DNA of 64,000 bases from Dioscorea cayenensis subsp. rotundata (GCF_009730915.1 NC_052489.1:27645916-27709915); one strand, 5' to 3'; shown: positions 14,553 through 27,315, counted from the stretch's first letter. Made by a program: numbers and translations. Notes: a model not told the origin generated them from the sequence alone.

Positions 14553-17283
14553 ATGTCCGAAAGGCACAGCAGCGCTACCACCATCCCCACCTCCAACCCC
14601 CGCTCCAAACCCAAGCCCATTCCTTTCAAGCCCCAATCCATGGTCACTGCCATCGCCCACCTCCTCCCTCGCCGCCCTTTCCTCTTCCCCTTCCTCTTCT
14701 CTTCCCTTTTCCTCCTCTCCATCCTCGCCCTCCTCCACTCCCCCTCCTCCTCCTCCTCCTCCTCCTCCTCCTACGCTGTGCTTCTTTCTGGTCCTTCTCT
14801 TCGCCCCAAGATCTATGTCTATGATCTCCCTTCTCGTTTCACTACCGGTGTTGTCCGCTCCTACCATCTCGCCCGTTCCGCTGCTGGCGGTGATGCGTCC
14901 TTGAAGTACCCTGGGCATCAGCACTCCGCCGAGTGGCACCTCTTCACTGATCTCCGCAACGCTGGCCGCCGCTCCGACTCTCCTCTCTCCGTCACTTCCG
15001 ATCCTAACCTTGCCGACCTCTTCTACGTTCCGTTTTTCTCTTCGCTTAGTCTTATTGTCAATCCCATCCGCCCCGCGAACTCGAATCCTGCGACACCGTC
15101 GGATTATAGTGATGAGGAGATGCAGGAGCAGCTGGTGGAGTGGCTGGAAGCGCAGGAGTATTGGAAGAGGAACAATGGGAGGGATCATGTGTTTATTTGC
15201 CAGGATCCTAATGCGCTGGCCAAGGTCATCGATCGGGTGAGGAATGGGGTGCTCTTGCTCTCGGATTTTGGGAGGTTGCGTGGTGACCAGGCGTCTCTGG
15301 TCAAGGATGTGGTTTTGCCGTATGATCACCGGATTAATTCGTATCAGGGAGACATTGGGATCAAAAAAAGGACCTCATTGTTGTTCTTCATGGGCAACCG
15401 CTATCGCAAGGAGGTAAATTTTTTTTTTCTATTTCCATGATTCAGTTTTCTGATCTTTGATGATATTTCTAAGAAAAAATTGCTGTTTTGTGTTTGTAGG
15501 ATTGAATAAAGGAATACTTGTTTACTGATCTATTGTTCATTCATTGGTGATAAAAATAAAAATAAAAATAAAAATCTTAACCTTTGATCTTATTCTTAAC
15601 ATTTACTAGATGGTTGATGGTTAAGATAATGACTGATGTTCTTCTTAGGTTCATGGTTGCATTCCTGAGTTTATTTTGAATTTAATATCATGCTTCTTCA
15701 TTTGTGGAGTTGTTCTCTTGCACATCTTTTTTGTATTTTTCCATTGAATACTACTATATTAATTGCTAGAAAATGTCTTAGAAAAAACAAGGAACGTATT
15801 TGTCTATTCTCATCTGCTTGGCTTGTAGATTATGGAGCAGTTTAGTCTCTCTTGGAAATGGGAGGACTAGTGGTTACTATTCTATCAGGTTCTGATTGTG
15901 GTTGTAGATGATCGATTTATTTCCATGTATAATTTTCTGCACCTTCCACTTGTTCAAGATAATAGCTGTGATCAAGGGTGTTGCAATTCTGAGAGTGTTT
16001 CAAATTCTGTGCATGCTTTCATAAGTGATATGGTGGCTTTTCTCTTTTCCTGCAGGGTGGAAAGATTCGTGATACTCTGTTTCAAATACTTGAGGCTGAA
16101 AAAGATGTCATAATCAAACATGGAGCACAATCTAGGGAGAGTCGACGCATGGCGACGCAGGGCATGCATTCGTCCAAGTTTTGTCTACATCCAGCTGGAG
16201 ATACTCCCTCAGCTTGCCGGCTGTTTGATGCAATAGTTAGTTTGTGCATCCCAGTGATAGTGAGTGATTACATTGAGTTGCCATTTGAAGATGTCATAGA
16301 TTATAAGAAGATTGCGATTTTTGTGGATACTGAATCAGCTACAAAGCCAGCATACTTGACAAAAATGCTCAGGAGAATAAGCACAGAAAGGATTTTGCAA
16401 TATCAGAGGGAGCTAAAATCGGTGTGTATAAGTCCTCACCTCTCCTTTATATATTTGTCTAATCTGCTAAAGTACTTTTTCTTAGTATCTTTACTCGTGA
16501 TGATGCTGATGAAATAAAATAAATAATATGGTCTATTGTGTGATAAGATCGCATTTCTGCATAAATCTGTAGAAGAACCAAACCAACTTAATGGCCTTGG
16601 GTGACTCTTATATATATGTTAGTTACAATTTGTGATTCTATGTTAAAAGATAATGGTTAATGATAGACAACAATGAAACTTGCGTAACCATTCTGTGAAA
16701 CCAGGAAAAATAAGCGGCCTTGTTGTGTGGTACATGACATATTCAACATTCTAATTTTATGAAAATAGTTCGACATGCATCATGTTATTTTAAAGACCTC
16801 TTTTGACTAATTGCTTGCATCCAGATTACTGTGAATTCAGAGCTTTGTAATGATTAGATGCATATGAGGATTCAAAAAATAGATGGTAGACATGGTGACG
16901 AACTTTGATCTGTATAAAGCTTCTTAGCCTTCAGGATTCTTTCTTGGGATGGATGAACAGCTTATGTTGCATCTTTGTTAAATTCCTTATTTGTGCTCTT
17001 TTTAGATTATATACCTGTGAAGGTGCCACATCCTGTAATATATCATTTTTATCCTTTAGATTGATTTATCTAAAGCCTTCAACATATTCAGGTCAAACAC
17101 TATTTTGAATATGAAGATCCAAATGGAACAGTGAATGAGATTTGGCGACAAGTATCCTTGAAAGTTCCTTTGATAAAACTGATGATCAACCGAGACAAGC
17201 GTCTTCTTAAGAGAGAAACAGAAGAACCTGACTGTTCATGCATTTGTTCTCGACAAAATGAGACAACCACAAACCAGTGGTAG
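14553..17283 (+). CDS. GT47 exostosin-family glycosyltransferase, ARAD (arabinosyltransferase)-like
   Basis: Predicted Golgi type II membrane enzyme. Its closest remembered relatives are Arabidopsis ARAD1/ARAD2, implicated in pectic arabinan synthesis. Exons 14553-15413, 16056-16421 and 17092-17283 join in phase to 472 residues. A basic, Pro-rich cytosolic tail is followed by one hydrophobic anchor (about residues 42-62), a poly-Ser stem encoded by a (TCC)n microsatellite, then the exostosin domain beginning [12 protein letters not shown]. Family motifs include [75 protein letters not shown] and [16 protein letters not shown]. The C-terminus has [19 protein letters not shown] and a Cys pair (CSCIC). 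I chose the first ATG in frame after the leader. The sequence is intact. Confidence 0.92.
14743..14772 (+). repeat. (CTC)n trinucleotide repeat coding poly-Ser
   Basis: Ten CTC/TCC units in the stem region of the GT47 protein, translated as a run of nine to ten serines. The complementary GAG run produces a long but meaningless Gly/Glu-rich frame on the other strand. Confidence 0.85.
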
Positions 17284-17752
17284 ATAGCTTCAAACCAATT
17301 CACTTCTGCCTTGAGTTTTATGATTTTCAAGGTGAAACATCCCCTCATATCCCAATCAAGACATGCTCAAATATCTCAAATGTGAATGCTGATGGCTCAT
17401 CCATGCTAGTGCATTCCAAGTTAAATTTGCCACTGTAGAGTAACACAGCTATCAGGAGCACAATGCTCTCCATTTTTTCAGACAGGACATGCTTTTCGGC
17501 AGCTTGATTCTGTCAGTTGTAATTGTACTATGTGCTCCTTACATGTTATGTTGTTTAAAATATCAATGAAAAGTTTTTTTTTTTTTGCTTTGTTGTATAG
17601 AACAACTCTCAATAAATATTAACATTGTTGTAGACATACACAGAGATTGTCACAGCATTAACATTTTCTTGAGAAACAAGAATCTGAAATTCAAGTTCAT
17701 GGCAGGACAATTCTTTGCCCTTCTTAATTGGGAATGCTCACAGAATAGCTGA
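17284..17752. other. Convergent intergenic region, GT47 to GABA transaminase
   Basis: Contains the 3' UTRs of two convergent genes and a T-run (17574-17587). No further gene is visible. Confidence 0.6.
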
Positions 17753-20700
17753 CTACTTATTCTGGGATTTGAGTTCCTCTACTATCCTTTCCGTGCTCTT
17801 TAGGGCTTCACCATAGATGCTTATCAGCTGAAAGATCAAATTATAAAGCCTTACTACTGATGAAACAAAATGATACTAGATGCTGAAAGCAAGATGTAAA
17901 GTGTTCAGGCATCTGACTAATGGGAAAAGATACGGATGCGAATACTTTGCACGATTGCCATGAATTTATATAGAAATATCATCTTACTTCATCAATTTCT
18001 TTTGGAGACATTATGTACGGAGGCGACATCATAATGTTGTCACCTGCAACTCGGACCAGCATTCCCCGCTTCTCACACTCTGCTCCAAATATCGAACCAA
18101 CGCCTAAAAAAATGAAACGAAGCAAATGATATTATGAGAGCACCATGTTCAACCCCCAGATCTATTTCAATTTGAAAGTTCCCATGGCATTATCATTTTT
18201 TACCCCACTCAGAAGGGAATGGTTGATTTGGTGACTTGTTATCAGTAAATTCAGTACCAAGTATCAACCCAGTGCCGCGTATCTGCATAAAAATAGCATG
18301 GTTACAGATTGGATTTCTCAAATTTTTTCATTCTTGCCATAATAATCATTAAGCAAATACAATAGGGGAAAATAAAATTTGGGACTCATACTATTGGTAC
18401 CTCGCCAATAATGGGACTTTGGGAGAAGCTTTTGATGCCTTGCTGAAACCTTGGAGATATTGCTTGAATCATCTCAACAATATTTCTTTCCCTGAAATCA
18501 TGATAAGCAAATGATCAGGAATTAAAATTCCATCAAGACATTTGCAACCAACCATCCATATTCTACTCATATTCTTGATGCATAACAAAGTCCATCGACA
18601 AACATTTTAACAACTAACCACTGAATGTTTGCAAGTCAATGAAGAGTATTCTACTAATTTTAAACTCAATCCATTGTTTCTATATGAAAGAAATGAGAAG
18701 ATCTAAGAACCAAAAGCAAAATGATAAGGGAAAAGTGAATTCACTTATAAATTTTAAGCGTTTCCAAAGCAACAGCGCAAGGCACTGGATGCCCAGAATA
18801 TGTGAATCCATGAGAGAATGACCCTGAATCCATAGTGTCGAACAAGTGGATTACATTAGCAATCACCATTCAGAAAACAACTGATTGGTGATTAGAAATT
18901 ATAAGACAACACATGTTGTGCAAGCTCACCCAGTTTGTTACTTTGAGAATGTATTACTTCTGAAATCTCAGGGCTGACCATAATTGCACCAATTGGCATG
19001 TATCCCGATGAAAGAGCCTAAAGATACAGCAAAAGCAAAACAGAAAGTTATTTCAAAGACCAACATTTGATTATTATAGATCCTTCATCAAACAACCTTT
19101 GCTATCGTCACAAGGTCAGGCTGGATATCGTATTTGTCGCATCCAAACATCGTCCCTAACCTCCCAAAGGCAGTAATCACCTTGAATAAACAAGGTGACT
19201 GTCAGTCCAGGAGCTGAAGGTTTCACGTTTGGCATATACTGGGAGAAGTTATACATACCTCATCAGCAATGAATAGAATATCATACTTCCTAAGAACAGC
19301 TTGAATCTGCACGTTCAAAGATAAAGCGATCATGGTTTAATTAAAGAGGAAAACCAAATTACGTTGCTAAGGGAAATATATATGTCCTGAAGATGTCTGT
19401 AGACGAGTACAAGATAATTGGAAAGGAAGTTCACAATAAAGGAAAACCAAAGGACACAAACTTGTCAATGATGCTAATTTTCATTGGTGACTAATTACAA
19501 TGTCAAAATGGTTTGGGATGTTCAGGAAGGAATTCCTTATTCCTCGAGGAAGAAGCCTTCATCCTAATCGAATTGAATACTGCCACTATTGACAAATAAT
19601 TTATGCTGAACAGAGTTGCATTGTAAAAACAAGCAGCAGCCATTGAAACTTTGAATACTGTTGTCTTCATTTTCAGTAAAACCTTCTGGAATATATACAT
19701 AGGACCATAAAGAAAACACTCAAAAACTATGAGAAATCATCCAAATTAAACTAGTTTATATATATATATATATATAAACATTAGAGGACACAGAAGTTAA
19801 CCTTCTCAAAGTAGGTCTTTGGGGGAAGGATAACACCTCCAGCACCAATGACAGGTTCAGCGATGAAAGCTGCAATCTATCAATACAAAGCATTTAAATG
19901 CTAGATCAGCAGTTTATTGATTCATGGCATGTTATGGAATAAATACAAAAGGTAGCATACCGTGTCAGGGCCTTCCCTGAGAATAAGGTTCTCCAAGTTA
20001 TTAGCTAACCTGGTTGAGAAACTCCTCTTCCGTCTCACCTGATGTTTTCATAAAATATTATGAACATGGATCTGTGATATCAAAAAGGGGAAGAAGTATG
20101 ATTCAAGTGACTACCGGGCAATTGAAAACGCCAGTAGTGAGGGCAATCAGTGTGCAATACAAATGGTGCTGGTAGATCAAACTTCTGGTGCAGAGCTGGA
20201 AGACTGTGAAAGACAGATGCCATATAAAGAAAATAAACAGCAATCTATTGCAAAAATGAATTAAGATACTAGCAGGAAAAAGATTCATAAGCTACAAAGC
20301 TGTTTAATATCAAAAACAAGACTTTAAAAAATATGATTCTGCAGTGAAAATTTTAAATTTAACTACAGAAAATACTTTACCCAGAAAGACTAGCTGCTAT
20401 AAGAGTTGATCCATGATACCTGCCAAAATGTACACAAATTTATCAGTTATACAAGAAAAAACAACATGGCTTTAATACTTACGATTTTGTTCGCGCTATG
20501 ATCTTCTTCTTATTTGGCCTGCCCAAAGCATTGTTATAATACCATACCAATTTCACCTACAGGGGGAAAACTCGTAATCAATATATAACAATAAAACTAA
20601 ACTTCAAGGAAACAGGTATTATATTCCATAACCAGCCAATCTAGCACTATGTTGATAATTAATTGTCTCCAAAAACAATGCTTATGGGAAGATTGTCAAG

Positions 20701-23700
20701 CATAAAAGAAAATCATTGAGAAAAAGTACATTAAACATCGAGACATCATTAAAACTATATCCAGAACACATCTTGGAGTAAATATTGAGCAGAACAAGCA
20801 TAAAAAATAATGCACCAAACACAGACAAATTTTTGCAGGTATGGTTAGCATATAAACAAATGGATTTCATAGAAGAATTTTAGGGAAACAACTCCTAAAG
20901 CTTCTGTTCATCCAACCATGTATCCATTTCTTACACTTCTACTCAACTTACCAATAGTCCACCACTTTGATAGTGCATTCTAAGCTCTTCTATCATTTTT
21001 CCCACCACATAAACTCAATCATTCAGCCTGTATTCTAATTTTTGCAACTTATGTATGCTATTGTCACAGATATCACCTACCTATCAATACATAGCTCCCT
21101 TATTAGTTTCCAACATATCCAACTGAGAGTGGGTGGGTCAGCACAAGGAATAGTAATTTATCTCATTTTCAGCCCTCAAAATGACTGCAACTATTTCAAG
21201 AATGATGTTACAAAATTCATGTTTTTAACTGATGATAAAGCAAAAACACATATAGATACTTCAGAAACAAACCTGGGAATCATTAGCATCAGAACCACCA
21301 TTGGTAAAAAAGACCTTTCCCATCTTTCTTGCAGTGAACATGCTAAGAATTTCCTTCGCAAGGTCCTGTGTGTACAGCAGTCATTTTCTCTCAATGTTTT
21401 AAGGGCTTCTCATTTAGACAATATGATGCCATTGCACCAACAGGATCAGCAAATAAAAGAACATTGGAGAAAGAAAATAAATAGCTGAAACAGAAATCAG
21501 TTCATAACAGAGGGTAATCAATTAGTTATGCAACTTATGAATTAGTTTTGATTTCATATAGAAATCTAGCAATGTATAAAAATCTAGCAATCGCCAGTAC
21601 TTTTTTTGTGAATATTACATGGAGAAGCAACTTTGTTTTTCGGGCACTAGAAATGCCCCAAACCTCAACCTCTCATCTGGAGAGGGAGTGTTTTACCAAC
21701 TCTTTACTCTGTAGCAGTACTTTGAAGTTAAAAAAACAGAGCCTAAACATGTCAAGAAAACAGAGAAACTGAAATAAAAAAACTATTAATACCAAGGAGG
21801 GCTTAGTGGTACGATTCCAAAAGGAGTGGTAAAATGGCAACTTATTCAATTGCTTGGTTGCAGCTTCCACAAGTCGAGGTTCATTTCCACCTGCAGAAAT
21901 TGCAAGGGAGCATAAGGGCATTAAGTAAAGTATTGAAGCTACTAAAACTTTTGCTAGTACATATCTATGAGGACAAGTTTTCTAGCTTGATTACTAAATG
22001 ATAAATAAAGTTCAATTGGCGAAGGAGAAAAGTTGTCTCTGTCTATGAGATAATATTGAGGAGTGAGGACAATAACATTAGACAGAAGAAAAGTAAAATA
22101 CGAACTCAAGTCAGATAAGCTCCTTTGGTCCTTTATTAAGAAGGTAAGAAAAGCTTTAGCATTAAAAGCAAGTAACAACAACCACCACCACCCTTATGCC
22201 AAATGAAGATGATAACCTTCCCACATAGGCCAATTAATAAAGAGATGCCAACGTTACCTATTCAATAACATAGAAAGGGAAAAAAATGGTCTACAGTAAG
22301 AGAAACTTTAAAATTCTATTGTTATCTACTTTAAGGGTAACTTTTTCAGTACCTAAAGCTGTGCACCATAAACCAGCAAGAGCATCAAGATATTTCTTCC
22401 CATTGACGTCATAAACATATGAGCCCTGCACAAGTTACCAAACCACTATGAAAAATATATAAGATAAAATCCACAAGACAATGCAGTACCATATGGAGGC
22501 CTAGAGTTGGATAACCTTGTTAGTCAACTAAATCTACAACAAAGTAGCCTCAAGATCAGGTAGTAAGCAAGGTCTACAAGAGAATGATCTATGCAATTAA
22601 TTGAGATTTCCAGAAAAATTTTTCAACAATTTGATTTTGCTTTCTATCAGCAGGACGCAGTTCTATCGAACATCATAACACAGATGGTCAGAGAAACATC
22701 AGAAAATATATACAAATCCCACATCCTAATCATATTGTTCAGGCATAATTTCAACCAAAATAGTAGGACCCTTAAAAAGAAGACAATAAAAAAACAAAGG
22801 TTCTCAATCTTGATTAATAAAAAAAAACTTAATTAGAAGTTCAAAACATGACACAATGATTAATTAACTGTAAATGTTATTACCTCTGATCTCTCAATGA
22901 CAAGAGGATGGGATTCAGTGCTCTGCCATCCAGCTGTGAATGGTGCCAACATGCCATGGCCCTTGTACCTATGGAAATCAAGTGGTGACTCCATAACCAT
23001 TCAAGGAAAAAAAATTGCAAGTGGCCATGTTTTGATATAACCACAGAATAATCACCCATCAAGCAACTGAACTGCTCAACTGAACAAGTGCCAAAATCCC
23101 ATACCCTTTCTCTTCTCTTGATTCGTTTTGCAAGGATGACACTGAACTGCTCAACTGGTAAAATGAAGTGTAACACCAAGGAGAACAAACCTGACAATTC
23201 CCAGAAGCAGTTGCATGCCTTGAGAACAAGCCAGCCTGTGATAAAATCGTCAACAATACTAAGCAATCACATACAAAAAAGAGGTACAAAAGCAACTATT
23301 CACATACCATTTAAATGATAAGATGACCAGAAACCTGACAGATCTTAGGAAGTATGACATGAGATGCACGGACATCAAACTAAACAAATACAAGAAAGAT
23401 ACAAGTTCTGAGAGGGATCAACTCCGTCCGAGAAGTGGGTTGACACAAGAAAGATTAAAGTTTGAATGACAAAATAATCATTCGATGTTACCAATCCAAA
23501 CTTGATACTGTAAAATTTCACACGTTTGTTTATAGAATTTGCACAGAAAATGAAGAAACCCCAGAAAGACCCAGATTGGACAGTCCTACACATTCATCAA
23601 ATAATCTATATTATCTGTATGTATATATATATATATATATATATAAAAAAACGTAGAACTTCAGAGCATGATAAGAAGAGCGGACTGAGCAGGGACCTTA

Positions 23701-23723
23701 GATCGAAGTAGACGATAAGCCAT
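17753..23723 (-). CDS. GABA-T: GABA transaminase, mitochondrial, pyruvate-type (carries an apparent +1 frameshift)
   Basis: PLP enzyme of the GABA shunt that converts 4-aminobutyrate to succinic semialdehyde using pyruvate or glyoxylate (POP2 type). Twenty exons: 23697-23723, 23191-23235, 23105-23154, 22884-22968, 22353-22425, 21793-21890, 21273-21365, 20483-20556, 20381-20419, 20115-20203, 19961-20038, 19802-19876, 19259-19306, 19097-19180, 18930-19017, 18745-18823, 18401-18491, 18204-18282, 17988-18103 and 17753-17827. The presequence starts MAYRLLRSK and has SRHATASGN. Core motifs include [76 protein letters not shown] and the PLP lysine in LVTIAK just before [10 protein letters not shown]. 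Every junction closes in phase except the eleventh exon: its 78 bases should be 77, because an AAA at 20019-20021 replaces an expected AA. As written, translation stops soon after TEEEF. With that base discounted the protein is 494 residues. It may be an assembly error or a real null allele. Confidence 0.9.
19757..19776. repeat. (TA)n microsatellite in a GABA-T intron
   Basis: Perfect TA run in the intron between the twelfth and thirteenth exons. Confidence 0.7.
23617..23644. repeat. (TA)n microsatellite in the first GABA-T intron
   Basis: Long TA run about 60 bases inside the first intron, shortly downstream of the 27-base first coding exon. Confidence 0.75.
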
Positions 23724-24219
23724 CTTCTTCCGCTGAGAAGGAGAGCAACAAAGCAGGAGTGGGGCAAGTGAGAAACGATTCTACTAGTTTGGAGGCACTT
23801 CTTTGTTGGGGGATGAGTCAGTGCATCGTAATCAAGCACAAGCCACTATGTCCAAGTCATATATTAATCAAATGTAACACCATGCCCTTCCATTATTGCC
23901 TTGAAATAGTCATAGCCAAGCCGTGAAGGTGGGATTAAGGAGTCTCTGCCCACCCTCACGCTCCCTTGGATTATGAACAGTCTACCTTGGTTTTCTACAA
24001 TTTTTTTTTCCAGTAAATAAACACAAGATTAGAATTCATATGAAAACAAATCTTTTCTTGGAAAGCTGATGGAATCACATGCTTACCTACTTCTTGTTAA
24101 AAAGTAACACTATCTATACCCTTTACATTTGCCAAATAGATTTTTCAAATAAATTTACTTAAACTAATTGACGCAGATGATATAATTCACCTATAATATT
24201 TTAAAAAAAAGCAGTTGAC
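23724..24219. other. Upstream region of GABA transaminase
   Basis: Leader and proximal promoter on the minus strand, then AT-rich DNA. No gene is visible. Confidence 0.5.
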
Positions 24220-25333
24220 ATAACAAGAAAAAAGTTTTTCCTTTTCAGAAAATTCTCCAAAACCCTAATAAAATAAAAACAAAGAGAAAACATCTTCTTT
24301 CTCTGAAATATTTCAATTTGATGACAAGACTAATTTCCTGAAAACTCACTAAAATCTAACACCACCACAGAGTATAACAAGAAAAAAGTTTTTCCTTTTC
24401 AGAAAATTCTCCAAAACCCTAATAAAATAAAAACAAAGAGAAAACATCAATGATTTAAAAACCGGACCGGACCGGCCGGTTCAACCGGTTCAATCGGGAA
24501 CCGGTCGGTAAACCGGTCCGGTTAGTAATATATACTACAAAAGAACCGGACCGGCCGGTTCAACCGGTTCAACCGGTGAACCGGTGAACCGGTTGGACCG
24601 GACCGGTTAATTTATTGATTTAATTAATTTATTTAATTAATTTATTTTATAATTAAAAATTTATATCAAGTTAATAAACTAATTAACTCCGTCCAAATTT
24701 TAAAAAGACAAAAAAGTCAAAAAAATAAAAAACAAAATGCATAAAAAATATCAATATATTATAATTTATTATTATTAATTTATTATGATTAATTTATAAT
24801 TTTACACTAATCAATAATTAAACTCATTAAAGTTAAAGTGTTAAACCAAATATTTGAACGGTTTGGTTTTAATTTTTTAATCATTATTGTTGTTGTATAC
24901 TTGTAGACTTATATTTTATTTAATTCTTTATTTTTCAATATTTGTTGTATAGTTGTATTTTTGTATATTTGTATTTTGAAAATTTTAATTTTATGTAAAG
25001 TTAAAATTTTATGACCTTATAAAGGTAATTTAAATTTGCAATATGTAATTTTGTATTTTTTTATTATTTTTTCTTTATTTTTGAAATTATTTTTTACTTA
25101 TTTTTAATGTTTTTTAAATTTTTAAATATTTATTTATTTGAAAAAATTAAATCCGGTTGAACCGGCCGGTTCAACCGGTTCAACCGGTTGGACCGGAACC
25201 GGTTGCTTAACCGGTTCGACAACCGGTCCGGTTATTAAAACATTGGAAAACATCTTCTTTCTCTGAAATATTTCAATTTGATGACAAGACTAATTTCCTG
25301 AAAACTCACTAAAATCTAACACCACCACAGAGT
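24220..25333. repeat. 154-bp tandem duplication, second copy split by a transposon
   Basis: Copy 1 is 24220-24373. Copy 2 runs 24374-24447 and resumes at 25254-25333 after the inserted element. The two copies look identical base for base over the stretches I compared. Both copies start ataacaagaaaaaag, and both end accaccacagagt. The word gttgaca borders the array on both sides, hinting at slippage or unequal exchange at microhomology. Near identity means the duplication is recent, and the insertion came after it. Confidence 0.9.
24448..25245. mobile_element. Non-autonomous hAT-type element (MITE) with CCGGTT-rich subterminal repeats
   Basis: 798 bp, flanked by the 8-bp target duplication GAAAACAT (24440-24447 and 25246-25253). 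The ends are inverted: CAATGATTTAAAAACCGG on the left, and the right end read inward is CAATGTTTTAATAACCGG. Eight-base duplications and CA-initial short inverted repeats are hallmarks of the hAT superfamily. Inside both ends are arrays of accggttcaaccggtt words (left 24463-24607, right about 25153-25232), probably subterminal transposase-binding sites. The centre is AT-rich with no open reading frame, so movement would need a transposase supplied in trans. The empty site is visible in the neighbouring copy of the tandem duplication. Confidence 0.85.
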
Positions 25334-26060
25334 TGACACTCCATTCTCTTCCTTCATCATCTTCCAATTCTAATGACTGTATAAATGGTACGGAATAAAC
25401 CAAAACAAAAATTCCAAGAAACATACCCAAACGCTCACTGAAAATCAAACAGAAAATGCTCTCTCTCTCTCTCTCTCTCTCTAAACCAGATGATAACACT
25501 CTCTTCAAATCTCTAAACCAGATGATAACACTCATAAAAGCAAATCAACCTCTCATATAACTTAAAATCAAACAAGAACCAAACAAAACCCTAAAAAAAT
25601 TGGAAATCAAACACAAAATTCCTTTTCTATAAAATCTTTAAACCTGACGACGGTACTCAGAATAAAACCAACGATTTTTTCCCAAAAAAAAAAACTCCTA
25701 AAACCCCACAGAAAATCACACAGAAAAATGCTTTCTTTTTCCCTTAAAATCTTTTATCCAGATGATAACCCTCATAAACTAAATCAAACCCTGATAAAAC
25801 TCAAAACCAAACAGGAATTCCTTACTGAATCTTAAAATTGTTTCAAACTGACGATAAGACAGAAAGAACGAAACAAATGCGAAAGACCAAAAGATTTTTG
25901 AGAAAAAAATCAAACAGACAATTACTTCTTGCAATCTGAATCTAAGACTCTCCATAATGAAGAGAGCAAAGAAAACCTATATTTGTTCAGAAAACACAGT
26001 AAAACCCCATATAGAACAAAACTCAAAACCTAAAACCAACAAAAAGCCTTTTCCTTCAAA
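25334..26060. repeat. Degenerate tandem repeat block
   Basis: A diffuse unit of roughly 110-130 bases recurs: a word like aaatcaaacagaaaatgct, then a CT-rich stretch, then ccagatgataacactc or a variant (gatgacaagac, ctgacgacggtactc, ctgacgataagac). Copies of the second word lie near 25283, 25490, 25523, 25649, 25760 and 25851. The 154-bp duplicated unit to the left contains the same words. A (CT)n run occupies 25458-25482. No coding potential. Confidence 0.5.
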
Positions 26061-26156
26061 TTTCCCAACCTTAAACTCACCAGAAGAACTGCTGGCTCAT
26101 CTACATGAAGATTCCGCACCTCACCACCGGTAGCCAAACAATGAAGAAGATGAGAA

Positions 26157-26178
26157 AGAGAGAGAGAGAGAGAGAGGA
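26157..26178. repeat. (GA)n microsatellite
   Basis: Short GA run in the promoter or leader region of the FAR1-related gene. Confidence 0.7.
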
Positions 26179-26379
26179 GCGCGCAAAGGAGTCGAAGTTT
26201 TTAAAAAAAACAAAAACAAAACAAACAAGAAATGAAGGAATGAAAAAAAAAAAACGAAAACACAAGGGCCTATTTAATAAATTTAGTTTGTTTGGGGGTG
26301 TAATTGCAAATAGGATTGAGGCTAATGATGACGTGTCAAGTTGTGATTCGTTACGAATACTGTTTGTATGCTTAGCTGC

Positions 26380-27309
26380 AGAAGCGATCCCCACAGCGAG
26401 AGAGCGAGGCACGCGGATACGCTGGGCTTCGCTGTTTCGTAGTTCTCCTGGACTAGCGAATCCCCATCTCCACCCTCCGCCGTGGCGGCCGCCGGATTCC
26501 AGGATCGGAGGGAACCTTGGATTTCATCTCGATCACCCTTCTCTCCATTTCCCCTACCAAATCTTGCTTGATCTTGGGAAAGAGGTGAGTGGCTGAATTT
26601 CCCCTTTTTCCCCCTTTTTTTTTTGATATTTGTTTTGGTTTGTTTGTATGTTGATTTTTATTTTTTTGGGAATCAATTTAATCGTGATTGTGAAAGATTC
26701 ATGGAAAATTATAGTTATTTGGGTGGAAATTGATGTTTATATGAAAGCCCTAATTGTAGAAATGGGATAATTGATCTGATTCATCGCTTGGGAAGCAAAA
26801 AGTTGTGAACTTGGAAATTTGTTGGTGCTTATTGTGATAGGCGTGTATTTTTCTTTTATTTTTAGGGAGAGAAACTCCCACTGGATCAAAGTTCACATAC
26901 AAGGAGGGATGAAAGGGAAAAACAGCCCCTTTTCGTTGGGTATTGAGGCGTCTATGCTACTATATATGACTAATGGAATTCAACCATAGTGAGAAGCCAC
27001 ATCATTGACCCTGTGTTTAAAATTTGTCACCTTCATTGATAACCAGAACATGTTATGAACTGTTTGGATGCGTTTGAGTTGATGGAAATTAGAGTAGAAG
27101 AAAAGAAAAGAGGAAAATAAGTATTTCATTGTGTTTGTTTGAATGAAGAAAGATGGATAAGCAAAGGAGAGATAAGGAATGGAAAGAATATCCTTTCCTT
27201 TTCACTGTGTCTATTCGTCATTCCAAGTTTTGTATTGTCTTTTCCTTTTTTAACTTAACTGTTTACTACTGCTGCATTATTTATATCTGATTATGCGATT
27301 GTTGGACAG
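26380..27309 (+). other. Leader exon and leader intron of the FAR1-related gene
   Basis: A GC-rich, CT-rich leader ends at a strong donor (aaagag|gtgagt at 26584/26585). The acceptor ttggacag ends at 27309, seven bases before the start codon. The intron is 725 bases and AT-rich. The 5' end of the transcript is not defined by sequence alone. Confidence 0.5.
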
Positions 27310-27315
27310 AGAAAG

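Noticed and set aside
14406-15329. 307-codon open frame on the minus strand opposite the GT47 exon
   Set aside because: Gly/Glu-rich low-complexity translation of the antisense of (TCC)n; the plus strand clearly codes for GT47.
20039-20114. Alternative splicing to absorb the GABA-T frameshift
   Set aside because: The 76-base intron has only one sensible acceptor, and no other donor or acceptor combination restores the frame.
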